Assembly: GCF_000247995.1 (NCBI RefSeq) | Contig: NZ_BAFE01000073.1 | Coordinates: 1-64,000, forward strand | Direction of reading: 5' to 3' | From: Mobilicoccus pelagius NBRC 104925 | GTDB taxonomy: Bacteria > Actinomycetota > Actinomycetes > Actinomycetales > Dermatophilaceae | DNA: 64,000 nt | In this document: positions 19,554 to 28,627 of the stretch, one piece after another | Layout: each line of letters opens with the position of its first letter | Numbering within the stretch: position 1 is the first letter of the stretch | Notes under the pieces: generated by a model | The model's input: only the letters and a program-made list of their open reading frames with translations | Databases searched by the model: none | What the model was told of the DNA's origin: nothing | Position numbers and translations under genes: made by a program

Positions 19554-19895
19554 TCAGGCCATCGGCGGGCGGTACTGGGGGTCCGCGTCGCCCGCGGCAC
19601 CGTCGACGACACGCTCCTCGTGGATCGTCGTGCGCGTCTCGGTCGGCGCGGCACGGTGGTCCTCGGGGGCGAGGGTCTCGGCGTGCGTCTCCGTGCGGGT
19701 CTCGCGGCGCGCCTCACCCTGGACGGTCTCGCGGCTCGCCGCGCTGGGCTTGTCCTTCATCTCCTCGACCTCGGCCTTGAAGATGCGCATCGAGCGCCCC
19801 AGGCTACGGGCCGCGTCGGGCAGCTTCTTGGCGCCGAAGAGCACGACGAGGATGAGGACGATGACGAGGAATTCCGTGGGGCCGAGATTGGGCAT
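19554..19895 (-). CDS. tatA: twin-arginine translocase subunit TatA
   Basis: A 113-residue protein with one N-terminal membrane helix ([16 protein letters not shown]), then the hinge and amphipathic helix [19 protein letters not shown], diagnostic for TatA/TatE. The rest is a charged, disordered Arg/Thr/Glu-rich tail. ATG 19895 follows AAAGG and places the helix correctly. A possible promoter -10, TAGACT (19964-19959), lies about 60 nt upstream, so tatA-tatC may be expressed independently of pafC as well as by read-through. Confidence 0.94.
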   Translation of the reverse strand: MPNLGPTEFLVIVLILVVLFGAKKLPDAARSLGRSMRIFKAEVEEMKDKPSAASRETVQGEARRETRTETHAETLAPEDHRAAPTETRTTIHEERVVDGAAGDADPQYRPPMA

Positions 19896-20030
19896 GGGCT
19901 GAGCCTTTCGAGTCACGGAGAGGTGGTGCGCGAGCGCCGTAACGGGCCGGCGTCGGTCAGTCTACGACCGGTGCTCGGGTGCCCCGACCACCCGGTGGGT
20001 GGGGCGGGTCGCCCACGCCGGGGGCCGTGG

Positions 20031-21161
20031 TCAGGAGGACGTCGTTCCGGGAGGAGGACCGTCGTCGGACCCGGGAGGGCCGTCCACGTCGGCGCCGTGG
20101 CGCGGGTCCGTGCCGGAGGCGGTGGCCTCGTCGTGGTCGTCGTCGTCGTGGTCGCCGGGGTAGAGCGCGAGGGCGGCGAGGGCCTCGTCGTGGATGCGCT
20201 CGACCATCTCCGGCGGGGCGACGACGCGGGCCCGTCCGCCGAGGCGACGCATGAGTCGCGTGATCCACGCGGGGTCGGACGCGGGCATCGTGATCGTCAC
20301 CCGCTCCCCGTCGGCCGACCCGACGACCTCGTGCGGGTAGTAGTCGAGCATCCACCGCGCCGCGGGTTCGAGGACGACGGTGACGCTGAGCTCGGCCTCC
20401 TTGGGGTGGTAGGGGCCGCGCGCGAGATCGCGGGGCCGTGCCTCCGGCGGTGGGGTGCCGTCGACGTCGAGGACCTCGAGGCCCTCGATGCGGTCGAGGC
20501 GGAACAGGCGGGTGTCGCGGGCGAGGTGGCACCATCCCTCGAGGTACCAGTGCCCGCCGTCGGCGCGGGCGAGACGCATGGGGTCGACGTCCCGCTCGGT
20601 CGCCTCGTCGCGGGTGGGGACGACGTAGCGCAGGTGGACGCGTCGGCGGCAACGGAGCGCCTCGCGCAGGGCAGGCACGTGGCGCGTCTCGGTCTCGGCG
20701 CCGGCGTCGACGTGGATCCGTCGGCCGGCGGCACGGGCGAGCGCCGCCGACGACGGGTCGACGGCGGACTCGAGGAGTTCGATCGTCTCGGCGACGAGGT
20801 CGGGATCGGCGAGCCCGGGAACCTCAGCGAGGCTGCGGAGCCCGACGAGGAGGGTGAGGGCCTCGTCGGCGCCGAGCCGCAGGGGGCGGGCGATCGTGTC
20901 GGCGTTGCCGAGGTACACCCGGCCCGACTCCCACTCGGCCTCGATGAGGTCGTCGGGCATGCCCCCGGGCAGGCCGCAGACGAAGAGCAGCCCGAGGTCG
21001 GACTCGATCTGCTCGCGGCTCACGCCGAAGCGCCGCGCGGCGTCGTCGATGTCGACGCCTTGACGGCGCAGCAGCCACGGCACCATCGTAAGGAGGCGCC
21101 GGAGCCGCGCCGTCGCCGATTCCTGTCCGGCGCCGCCCGCGCCACGTCGCGCGGGGCTCAT
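20031..21161 (-). CDS. pafC: PafC, WYL-domain transcriptional regulator
   Basis: A 376-residue regulator: an N-terminal winged helix-turn-helix (RLRRLLTMVPWLLRRQGVDI and RRFGVSREQIESDLGLL), the WYL ligand-sensing domain (about 165-250, with HWYLEGWCHLARDTRLFRLD), and the WCX extension. PafB and PafC act together as the LexA/RecA-independent DNA-damage activator in mycobacteria; WYL domains sense single-stranded DNA. ATG 21161 overlaps the pafB stop as ATGA, so translation is coupled. The C-terminus is a low-complexity acidic/Pro tail (about 40 residues). It should work as a pair with PafB, whose gene is frameshifted here. Confidence 0.92.
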   Translation of the reverse strand: MSPARRGAGGAGQESATARLRRLLTMVPWLLRRQGVDIDDAARRFGVSREQIESDLGLLFVCGLPGGMPDDLIEAEWESGRVYLGNADTIARPLRLGADEALTLLVGLRSLAEVPGLADPDLVAETIELLESAVDPSSAALARAAGRRIHVDAGAETETRHVPALREALRCRRRVHLRYVVPTRDEATERDVDPMRLARADGGHWYLEGWCHLARDTRLFRLDRIEGLEVLDVDGTPPPEARPRDLARGPYHPKEAELSVTVVLEPAARWMLDYYPHEVVGSADGERVTITMPASDPAWITRLMRRLGGRARVVAPPEMVERIHDEALAALALYPGDHDDDDHDEATASGTDPRHGADVDGPPGSDDGPPPGTTSS

Positions 21162-22211
21162 GCCGTTCCCCCGGCGTCGTGCGTCTCGGGGACCTCGGGG
21201 GCCTCGTGGGCGGTGACGACGGCCTGCAGGCGACGCCGCACGAGATCGCGCAACGAGTCGGGCGCGGCGACGGCGACGTCGGCGCCGTGGCCGAGGACCT
21301 CGTCCGCGAGGGCGGAGGCGTCGGCGGCGACGACCTCGACGACGTCCCAGTCGGTGGTGCCGGGCGCGCAGGACGGGGCGAGCGTGGCGGTCTCCTCGGG
21401 TGGGAGGACGCGTGCGCCGCGTCGGAGCACATTTCCCCGGCCGGGACGCAGGCGCAGACACGCGGTGACGGGCTCGCCACCCGCGAGGGAGGACGCGACG
21501 ACGGCGCGGGGGTCGTGGTCGTCGGGGATCTCGTAGGAGCCAGGCGCGCCGGCGAAGGCGACGGAGCCGGTGACGCGGTCGAGGCGGAACACGCGCGGCT
21601 CGCCGCGGTCGACGTCGAACCCCGTGAGGTACCAGTGGCCGTGCCACGCCGTGATCCCCCACGGCTGCACGTGCCGCTGCGTCACCTCGCCGCGGCGACC
21701 GCGGTAGGAGAACCGGACGGGCCGCGCGGTGACGACGGCCGTGCGCACGGCCTCGAAGGCGGGATCGCTCGTGCGGATGCCGGCCTCGATGCGGTCGAGG
21801 CCGTCGGCGACCTCCGCGTCGCCGTCGTCGGTGGCGACGGCCTCGATCTTGCGCAGCGCCCGCGCAGCGGCACCCCCCGAGGGAGGCCTCCGACCACGTG
21901 CGGCCGGCGAGGGCGAGGAGCGACATCTGCTCGGGCGTCACCTCGAGGTCGGGCAGGGCGTACTCGCCGCGGTCGATGCGGTAGGCGGGCTCGTCGGAGA
22001 AGTAGACGTCGAGGTCCTCGGTGAGCACCGGGATGCCGAGCTCGCGCAACTCGTCCTTGTCGCGCTCGAACATGCGCTCGAAGGCCTCCTCGCTCGCCGC
22101 GTCGCGATACGCGGCGACCCGGCGGCGGATCTCCTCACGGGGCAACGCTCGTCGCGTCGAGAGCAGAGCGATGACGAGGTTGAGGAGCCGCTCGGTCTTC
22201 GCTGCGGCCAT
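21158..22211 (-). pseudogene. pafB: PafB, WYL-domain regulator, interrupted by a frameshift
   Basis: Both halves of a PafB protein are intact but lie in different frames. The N-terminal part (MAAAKTERLLNLVIALL, winged helix, to LLALAGRTWSEASLGG) runs to about 21880. The WYL/WCX part (ARALRKIEAVA, then RPVRFSYRGR, WHGHWYLTGFDVDRGEPRVFRLD) continues in the next frame to the stop at 21158. The break is at a run of six G on the coding strand (plus-strand C 21873-21878); five would restore one open frame of about 350 residues. This may be a real mutation, a sequencing error or a slippage site. ATG 22211 is preceded by AGG; ATG 22226 is an alternative. The ATGA overlap with pafC is preserved. Confidence 0.8.
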
Positions 22212-22284
22212 CGGCGTGGACCTCATGAACGCACGCTAGCGCACAGACGTTCGATGAGGAGGGGCGACGCGGGGTCGCCCCCGC

Positions 22285-23280
22285 TCACTTGGCGTCGAGG
22301 ATGTCGAGGACGAAGACGAGGGTGTCGGTGCCCTTGATCGCCTCGCCCTTGCCCTGGGCGCCGTAGCCGTCCTTCGGCGGGACGACGACGAGGAGGCGGC
22401 TGCCGACCGGGTGACCGGGCAGACCCTTGTCCCACCCCTTGATGAGCTGGCCCTCGCCGACGGGGAACTCGACGAACCCCTGCGGGCTCTGGCCCGAGTG
22501 GTCGAACGGCTTGCCCGGCTCACGCCACGTCGCGCCGGTGTACGTCACGCGCACCGTCTGGCGGGGCTCGACCTTCGGGCCCTTGCCGACGATGAGCGGC
22601 TGGACGACGGTCTCCTTGGGCGGTGTCGCGCCCTTGGGGATCGCGAACGTCGCCGGGTCCTTGGCCGTCTTGCCCATCGTCACGGTCGGCAGACCCGCCT
22701 TCGGGGGCACCGGGGTGCCGGTCGCCTTCGTCAGCGGCGTCTTCGCGTCGACGACCTCGAAGTAGTAGAGGAGCGTGTCGGTGGGTCCGACACCGAGCTG
22801 GGAGTTGCCCTGCTCGCCGACGGCCTCCTTGCCGGGGATCGCGACGACGATCTGCGCGCCGGCCTTCTGCCCCACCATCGCGGTGCGGATGGCCTGCTGG
22901 AGGGTCTCGTCGCTGAGAGACATCCCGACGACCTCCTTGCCGAAGCGGGCGTCGAGCTGCTTGCCGTCCTTGCCGTTGACGAGGAGGTAGTGCGCGCTCA
23001 CGTCGTCCTGGCCGCCGATCTGGGTGCCGGAGCCCTCCTTGAGGACGCGGAACCCGCGGCCGCTCGTCGTGAACGGGGTGCTGGGGAGGACGAGACGCGG
23101 CTTCTCGGTGCCCGCACCCTCGACCTTGATGCCGGCGAGCTCGGCCGACTGGGCCGGCGCCGAGGCGGTGGTGGGGGCGGGGGCCTGGGCCGAGGTGTCG
23201 TCCGGCTTGTCGCCGCACGCGGTGAGGGCGAGGGCGACGGGGAGCACGGTGGCGGCGAGGCGCAGTCGGATCGAGGACAC
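22285..23280 (-). CDS. FKBP-type peptidyl-prolyl isomerase lipoprotein, two FKBP domains
   Basis: A 331-residue exported lipoprotein: signal peptide with lipobox LTAC (lipidated Cys near 22), a Ser/Ala/Pro-rich linker, then two FKBP folds. The first (about 75-185) is divergent. The second (about 215-331) keeps the family pattern VRVTYTGATW, FDHSGQ, GQLIKGWDKGL and VVVPPKDGYG, so it is the likely active isomerase. It would assist folding of exported proteins on the outer face of the membrane. GTG 23280 follows GAAGG. The same arrangement upstream of pafBC is common in actinobacteria. A possible -10, TATGGT, lies at 23342-23337. Confidence 0.9.
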   Translation of the reverse strand: MSSIRLRLAATVLPVALALTACGDKPDDTSAQAPAPTTASAPAQSAELAGIKVEGAGTEKPRLVLPSTPFTTSGRGFRVLKEGSGTQIGGQDDVSAHYLLVNGKDGKQLDARFGKEVVGMSLSDETLQQAIRTAMVGQKAGAQIVVAIPGKEAVGEQGNSQLGVGPTDTLLYYFEVVDAKTPLTKATGTPVPPKAGLPTVTMGKTAKDPATFAIPKGATPPKETVVQPLIVGKGPKVEPRQTVRVTYTGATWREPGKPFDHSGQSPQGFVEFPVGEGQLIKGWDKGLPGHPVGSRLLVVVPPKDGYGAQGKGEAIKGTDTLVFVLDILDAK

Positions 23281-23602
23281 GCGGGAGCCTTCTCGGTGAG
23301 TCGGACGGGACGGCCGGGTGGATCACCCGACTCCCCACCATAACCAGGGGCGCAGGCGCGGGACCGTTCCGGGCGGGGCGGCGACGCGTGTCGGGACGCG
23401 ATCGTCGACGGATCGTGACCTCACACAGGGGATCCGCCCACCTCGCTCCGACGCGGGGCGTCGAGACGGCACATGCCGCCACGTCGGGACGTCCACGCCT
23501 CGGCCCTGCGCCGTCGGACCTCGTGCGGCCGATCGTCGCGTCACCCCATCGGCCGCCGTACCTCGGGACGCCGGTACTCACACGCCGGCGCTCACACATC
23601 GC
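23281..23602. other. intergenic stretch between the FKBP gene and pafA
   Basis: I see no credible gene here. The only sites noted are the FKBP ribosome-binding site, a weak minus-strand -10 (23342-23337) and a short 5-bp inverted repeat near 23315-23330. Confidence 0.5.
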
Positions 23603-25021
23603 TCAGACGGGTGGCGTCATGGGCGCGCCCGTGCCGTCCCCCGAACCGGCCGGATCCTCGATCGCGGCGAGGAGGGCGTCGACCCGCGGGTCGGTCGAGG
23701 CGAACGGGTCCTTGCAGAGCACCGTGCGGCCCACCGCATCGTCGAGGCGCAGGTGGCTCCAGTCGACGGTGTGGTCGCGCCCGTGCCTGCGGGCCGCCTC
23801 GACGAACGTCCCGCGCAGGTGGGCGCGCGTCGTCGCCGGCGCCGTCGTGCGGGCCCGCTCGATCTGCTCGTCGGTCACGACCGACGCGACGAGACCGCGC
23901 TCGCGCATCCGGGCGACGGCCCCGCGTCGCGGGTCGATGTCGTGGACGTTGAGCTCGAGCTGCCCCACCCGCGAATCGGTGAGCTCGAGGCCGTGGCGCT
24001 CGGCGAACCGCGTGAGGAGGCGGTGCTTGACGACCCAGTCGATCTCGGAGGCGACCCCGCTCATGTCGCCGCGTTCGAGACCGTCGAGGGTGCGTCCCCA
24101 CAGGTCGAGGACCTCGAGGTCGAGGGGGCGGGCAGGGCCCTCCGCCTCGAGGTGGGCGGCGACCATGTCGTGGTAGGCCCACTGGATCTCCCGCGCAGTG
24201 ACGCGCCCGCCCCGGTCGAGCACGACCTCGCCCACGCCGGTGAGGTCGCGGCTCGCCGCGCGGATCGCCGTCATCGGGTTCGCGAGGGCGAGGTCCGAGG
24301 TACGGCGCCCCGCCTCGAGGGCCCGCAGGACGAGGTCCGTGGACCCGACCTTGAGCATCGTCGTCGTCTCGAGGAGGTTGGAGTCCCCGACGATGACGTG
24401 GAGGCGCCGGAACCGGTCGGCGTCGGCGTGCGGTTCGTCCCGGGTGTTGATCATCGGGCGTGACCGCGTCGTCGCGCTGCTCGCGCCCTCCCACATGACG
24501 TCGGCACGCTGGGAGAGGACGTAGTGCCCGACGCCGCCCGCGTCGACGAGGACGTGCCCCGCGCCGCAGAGGAGCTGGCGGGTGACGAGGAACGGCAGGA
24601 GCGTCCCGCTCAGGGCGTCGAGATCGGTGGACCGGGCGACGAGGTAGTTCTCGTGGCAGCCGTAGGAGGTGCCCGCGGAGTCGAGGTTGTTCTTGAAGAC
24701 GTACACCGACGCGTCGATGCCGTCCTCGGCCATACGGGCGTGGGCCTCGTCGGCGAGCCCCTGGACGATGCGTTCCCCCGCCCGGTCCTGGGCGAGGAGA
24801 TCGACGAGCGTGTCGCACTCGGCCGTGGCGTACTCGGGGTGGTTGCCGACGTCGAGGTACAGCCGCGCCCCGTTGGTGAGGAAGACGTTCGAGGAGCGAC
24901 CCCGCGCGACGATCCCCCGGAACATGTACCGCGCGACCTCGTCGGGCGACAGACGCCGCCTGCCCTCGACGGTGCAGGTCAAGCCGTACTCGGTCTCGAT
25001 GCCGTAGATGCGCCGGTCCAT
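23603..25021 (-). CDS. pafA: Pup--protein ligase PafA
   Basis: A 472-residue ligase that phosphorylates the C-terminal Glu of Pup and joins it to substrate lysines, marking proteins for the proteasome. Glutamine-synthetase-like catalytic motifs are present: YGIETEYGLTC (Mg/ATP site), LTNGARLYLDVGNHPEYATA, SYGCHENYLV, the INTRDEPHADADRFRRLHVI loop, and the C-terminal small domain. TAGAGT (25033-25028) lies 6 nt before ATG 25021, so the mRNA is probably leaderless and independent of the proteasome genes 86 nt upstream. It differs from Dop by lacking Dop's characteristic loop. Confidence 0.97.
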   Translation of the reverse strand: MDRRIYGIETEYGLTCTVEGRRRLSPDEVARYMFRGIVARGRSSNVFLTNGARLYLDVGNHPEYATAECDTLVDLLAQDRAGERIVQGLADEAHARMAEDGIDASVYVFKNNLDSAGTSYGCHENYLVARSTDLDALSGTLLPFLVTRQLLCGAGHVLVDAGGVGHYVLSQRADVMWEGASSATTRSRPMINTRDEPHADADRFRRLHVIVGDSNLLETTTMLKVGSTDLVLRALEAGRRTSDLALANPMTAIRAASRDLTGVGEVVLDRGGRVTAREIQWAYHDMVAAHLEAEGPARPLDLEVLDLWGRTLDGLERGDMSGVASEIDWVVKHRLLTRFAERHGLELTDSRVGQLELNVHDIDPRRGAVARMRERGLVASVVTDEQIERARTTAPATTRAHLRGTFVEAARRHGRDHTVDWSHLRLDDAVGRTVLCKDPFASTDPRVDALLAAIEDPAGSGDGTGAPMTPPV

Positions 25022-25106
25022 GCGCCGACTCTACGGCTCCCCTCCCCCGCCGGGCGGGCTGCCGGGCGGCCGGCCAGGGGAGGACGCGGGATCGCCCGCG
25101 CGGAGA

Positions 25107-25874
25107 TCAATGCCCGCTGGGGTCCCCGGGGCCTTCCACCCCGAGCACGGCCGCGAGGTCGGTGGCCGTGAGCCTGCGGAACGTGCGGCGCGCGCGGGGC
25201 GGCACCGCCGTCCGGTCGGCGAGGAGACGACGGTCGAGCAGCGCGACCTCGACCTCCGGCGTCTCGCCGCGCGCGGACGCGGGGGTGGTCGCGGGGGTGC
25301 TCGAAGGCGCGGCCTCGAGGGCGGCGAGGGCGAGACGGGCGGCCTCGTCGCGGGTGAGACCCGCGGACCACCGTTCCCGCAGGACGGCCCCGACGGGCTC
25401 GGCCGCGCCGCCGATGGCGACGAACCCGCGCTCGTCGGTGACCGAACCGTCGTAGGTGAGGCGGTAGAGCTCGTCGTCCTCGGGCGTGGGCCCGACCTCG
25501 GCGAGGACGATCTCGACCTCGTACGGCTTGGCCTCCTGGGTGAAGACCGTCGCGAGGGTCTGCGCGTAGGCCCCGGCGAGGCCGCGGGCATCGACGTCCG
25601 ACCGGTCGTAGGAGTAACCGCGCAGGTCGGCGTGACGGATGCCGGCGACGCGGAGGTTCTCGAACTCGGTGTACCGGCCGACGGCGGCGAAACCGATGCG
25701 GTCATGGATCTCGGCGACCTTGTGGAGGGTGCGTGAGGGGTTCTGCGCGGCGAGGACGATGCCGTCGGCGCACGAGAGGACGACGACGGAGCGTCCACGG
25801 GCGATGCCCGCGCGGGCGAACTCGGCCCGGTCCTTCATCCACTGTTCGGGGGCGACGTAGAACGGCGTGCTCAT
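25107..25874 (-). CDS. prcA: proteasome subunit alpha PrcA
   Basis: A 255-residue Ntn-hydrolase fold subunit without a catalytic N-terminal threonine; it forms the outer rings and gate of the 20S core. Family features: [20 protein letters not shown] at the N-terminus (gate and H0 helix), [19 protein letters not shown], and [20 protein letters not shown]. The C-terminal tail is a variable Ala/Thr/Pro stretch. ATG 25874 follows GGGAGG and overlaps the prcB stop as ATGA, coupling alpha to beta synthesis. Confidence 0.96.
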   Translation of the reverse strand: MSTPFYVAPEQWMKDRAEFARAGIARGRSVVVLSCADGIVLAAQNPSRTLHKVAEIHDRIGFAAVGRYTEFENLRVAGIRHADLRGYSYDRSDVDARGLAGAYAQTLATVFTQEAKPYEVEIVLAEVGPTPEDDELYRLTYDGSVTDERGFVAIGGAAEPVGAVLRERWSAGLTRDEAARLALAALEAAPSSTPATTPASARGETPEVEVALLDRRLLADRTAVPPRARRTFRRLTATDLAAVLGVEGPGDPSGH

Positions 25875-26737
25875 CGGACGCCTCCCGGGTTGTCGCGGCG
25901 GTCCTCGACGAGCGCGGCGACGACGTCGCCGACCTCCGCGTCCGACAGGAGTCGGGCGCCCCCGGCGTCGACGACCGCGACCGTCGGCCAGATGCGTCGG
26001 CCGACGTCGGGCCCACCCGTGGCGGCGTCGTCGTCGGCGGCGTCGTGAAGCGCCTCGACGACGACCCGCACGGCAGCCGGTTCGTCGAGGCCGCGACGCC
26101 ACAGCTTCTTGAGGGCGCCGCGGGCGAAGAGCGCGCCGGAGCCGACGCCGTGGTGGTCGTGCTCCTCGTAGCACCCGCCCGCGACGTCGTACCCGAAGAC
26201 GCGGGCGACGTGGGCCCGGGTGTCGTACCCGACGAAGAGCGGCACGACGGCGAGGCCCTGGAGCGCGAGCCCGAGGTTGCTGCGCAGGAGCGTCGCGAGG
26301 CGGTTCGCCTTGCCGTCGAGGGACAGCGGGGCACCCTCGACCTTCTCGTAGTGCTCGAGCTCGACGGCGAAGAGGCGGACGAGCTCGGTCGCGATGCCCG
26401 CGGTGCCGGCGATGCCGACGGCCGTGTGCGCGTCGGTGAGGAAGACCTTGCGGATGTCCCGGCTCGCGATGAGGTTGCCGAGCGTCGCGCGCCGGTCACC
26501 GGCGAGGACGACGCCCTGCGGCGCGTACCCCTCGGAGACGTGCCGACCGCCGCCTGCTCCACCCGCGGGGTCGCCGAACGTGACGGCGACGATCGTCGTG
26601 CCGTGCGGGGTGAGCTCGGCGCCCGCGGCCGTGGGCAGCACTCGGTTGCCCGGGAGGAGATCCGGGGCGTGCGCGCCCAGGAACTCCGTGAACGAGGACG
26701 ACCCCGGCGCGCGGAACTCCGGCGGCAGCGCGGTCAC
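25871..26737 (-). CDS. prcB: proteasome subunit beta PrcB
   Basis: A 288-residue precursor of the catalytic proteasome subunit. The first 46 residues form a propeptide removed during assembly; the mature chain begins at Thr47 in [10 protein letters not shown], giving the nucleophile. Downstream are [22 protein letters not shown] and [16 protein letters not shown], as in PrcB. The GTG start at 26737 overlaps the pup stop as GTGA, and the prcB stop overlaps prcA, so pup, prcB and prcA form one coupled operon. There is a Gly-rich insert after [12 protein letters not shown]. Confidence 0.96.
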   Translation of the reverse strand: MTALPPEFRAPGSSSFTEFLGAHAPDLLPGNRVLPTAAGAELTPHGTTIVAVTFGDPAGGAGGGRHVSEGYAPQGVVLAGDRRATLGNLIASRDIRKVFLTDAHTAVGIAGTAGIATELVRLFAVELEHYEKVEGAPLSLDGKANRLATLLRSNLGLALQGLAVVPLFVGYDTRAHVARVFGYDVAGGCYEEHDHHGVGSGALFARGALKKLWRRGLDEPAAVRVVVEALHDAADDDAATGGPDVGRRIWPTVAVVDAGGARLLSDAEVGDVVAALVEDRRDNPGGVR

Positions 26738-26937
26738 TCCCCGCCCTTCTGGACGAACCCGCGGACGAACTCCTCGGCGTTGACCTCGAGGACGGAGTCG
26801 ATCTCGTCGAGGACCGAGTCGATGTCGGCGTCGAGCGCGGCCTTGCGCTCCGCCGTGGGCGGCGCGGGCGGCGGGGTGGTGTCGCCGGGGTCGCCGCCCT
26901 CGCGGTACTCCGGGCGGATCTGCTCCTGACCTGACAT
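26734..26937 (-). CDS. pup: ubiquitin-like protein Pup (Glu-ending form)
   Basis: A 67-residue disordered modifier. The C-terminal half has the coiled-coil-forming helix that binds Arc ([20 protein letters not shown]) and the terminus [10 protein letters not shown]. It already ends in Glu, so it could be ligated by PafA without the deamidation that GGQ-type Pups need. ATG 26937 follows GGAAGGAG. It is the first gene of the pup-prcB-prcA operon. The N-terminal half is Pro/Thr-rich and variable. Confidence 0.97.
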   Translation of the reverse strand: MSGQEQIRPEYREGGDPGDTTPPPAPPTAERKAALDADIDSVLDEIDSVLEVNAEEFVRGFVQKGGE

Positions 26938-27069
26938 GACGTGCTCCTTCCACCGACGACGTCGGTGCTCGCAGGGTGCCACACGCCGGGACGTGAGGGG
27001 CCCCCGGATGTGCCGCGTCACCACCGGCGTGGGCCGACGGTGACGCGACGGAGGATCGGGCGGGTGGAC

Positions 27070-28347
27070 TCAGGCGTTGGGGGCGAGCTCCGTGCCGATG
27101 CCGCGGCGGCGCACCCGCACGGCCTCGGCGCCCTCGTGGGGCCCGTCGTGGAACGCCGCCGCAGTCGCCATGACGCGGTCGGCCGCCGCACGGTCGGCGT
27201 CGACGGGGGCCGCGTCGGCCTCGTCGTGACCGCCGCAGCCGCCCTCGCCACCGCAGGCGTGGCTGCCGCCGCACCCACCGGCGTCGTGACCGCCGCAGCC
27301 GCCGACCGCGGCCTCCTCGACGAAGTCGGAGCGGTGGAGACCACGGGCGAGGATCTCGCCGGGGCGCCCCTCCTTGCCTTCGACGACGAACCCGGCGTCG
27401 GCGATCATCTCGAGGTCCGCCGTCGCGGCCTGTCCCTCGCTCGTGAGGTAGTCGCCGAGGAAGATCGAGTTGGCGATGTGGAGACCGAGCGGCTGGAGGC
27501 TGCGCAGGTGGATCTCGCGGCCACCGGCGATGCGGACTTCGGAGTCGGGGCAGACGAACCGCACCATCGCGAGGATGCGCAGGCACTCCTGGGGGGTGAG
27601 GTTCCACTCCTCCGACAGGGGCGTGCCCTCGAACGGGATGAGGAAGTTGACCGGGATCGAGTCCGACCCGATCTCCTTGAGCGAGAACACGACCGAAACG
27701 AGGTCCTCGTGCGACTCACCCGTGCCCGCGATGAGACCGGAGCAGGCCGACATGCCCGCCTCGTGGGTCTTCGTCACCGTGTCGACGCGGTCGTCGAAGG
27801 TGTGCGTGCTGCAGATGTCGTCGTACCGCTCGGCGGCGGTGTTGAGGTTGTGGTTGTAGGCGTCGGCGCCGGCCTCGGCGAGACGCTTCGCCTGGCCCTC
27901 CTTGAGGAGACCGAGGCACGCGCACACCTCGACGTCGGGGTGCTCGGTCTTGAGGGCCTCGATCGCGTCGGTGACCTTGGTGATGTCACGGTCGCTCGGG
28001 CCGCGGCCGCTGCTCACGAGGCAGACGCGCTTGGCGCCGCCCTCGACGCCGGCCTTCGCCATCGAGAGGACGGCTTCGGGCTTGGCGAGCGAGTACTTGA
28101 GGATCTCGGCCTCGCTGCCCAGGCGCTGGCTGCAGTACGTGCAGTCCTCGGGGCAGAGGCCGGACTTGATGTTGACGAGGTAATTGAGCTTGACGCGGCG
28201 TCCGAAGAACTCGCGGCGGACCCGGTAGGCGCCCGCGACGACGTCCATGACGTCGTCGTCGCTGGTGCGCAGGACCGCGAGGGCCTCCTCGCGGGTGGGG
28301 GTCTCGCGCCGGAGCGCCTTCTCGACGAGGCGGTCGATGAGTTCCAT
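27070..28347 (-). CDS. bioB: biotin synthase BioB with Cys/His/Gly-rich C-terminal extension
   Basis: A 425-residue radical-SAM enzyme that inserts sulphur into dethiobiotin. The CXXXCXXC motif is [19 protein letters not shown] and [14 protein letters not shown] are typical of BioB. About 330 residues cover the usual enzyme. The extra 80 or so are a low-complexity metal-ligand-like segment with four Cys-Gly-Gly units (CGGHD, CGGSH, CGGEG, CGGHD), then an Ala/Asp/Arg-rich tail. It lies between dop and pup on the same strand, an unusual place for a biotin gene; bioA, bioF and bioD are not nearby. ATG 28347 follows AAAGG. No BirA/BioQ operator was recognised. Confidence 0.95.
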   Translation of the reverse strand: MELIDRLVEKALRRETPTREEALAVLRTSDDDVMDVVAGAYRVRREFFGRRVKLNYLVNIKSGLCPEDCTYCSQRLGSEAEILKYSLAKPEAVLSMAKAGVEGGAKRVCLVSSGRGPSDRDITKVTDAIEALKTEHPDVEVCACLGLLKEGQAKRLAEAGADAYNHNLNTAAERYDDICSTHTFDDRVDTVTKTHEAGMSACSGLIAGTGESHEDLVSVVFSLKEIGSDSIPVNFLIPFEGTPLSEEWNLTPQECLRILAMVRFVCPDSEVRIAGGREIHLRSLQPLGLHIANSIFLGDYLTSEGQAATADLEMIADAGFVVEGKEGRPGEILARGLHRSDFVEEAAVGGCGGHDAGGCGGSHACGGEGGCGGHDEADAAPVDADRAAADRVMATAAAFHDGPHEGAEAVRVRRRGIGTELAPNA

Positions 28348-28593
28348 GGGGGCCTTTCAGTGCTCGACGGCGATGTCAGGTCCTCAACATAGCGGCAGCC
28401 CCGGCGAGCGGCGCGGCCCCCCGCGACGTGGGACGAGGGTCCCGCGCAGGGGCGCTTCCGTTCATGGGGCACCGGGGACGGGAGCCGAAGCGGACCCGCG
28501 AGGCGGGGCCGGTCGAGGATCGGTGTGGGAGCGGGGCCGTGGTGGACGTGGAGATCGGCAGAGCGCGGGGCAGGGACAGGACGCAGTGGCAGG

Positions 28594-28619
28594 GCGTGCC
28601 GCGGCGTCCCGTGGCACGC
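28594..28619 (-). terminator. hairpin downstream of dop
   Basis: Arms GCGTGCC and GGCACGC (28594-28600, 28613-28619) with extra GC pairing inside lie just after the dop stop on the minus strand. It probably separates dop from bioB. Confidence 0.4.
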
Positions 28620-28627
28620 GCCGCGTC

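Noticed and set aside
28348-28627. Biotin-repressor operator before bioB
   Set aside because: No inverted repeat resembling BirA or BioQ sites was found in the gap.
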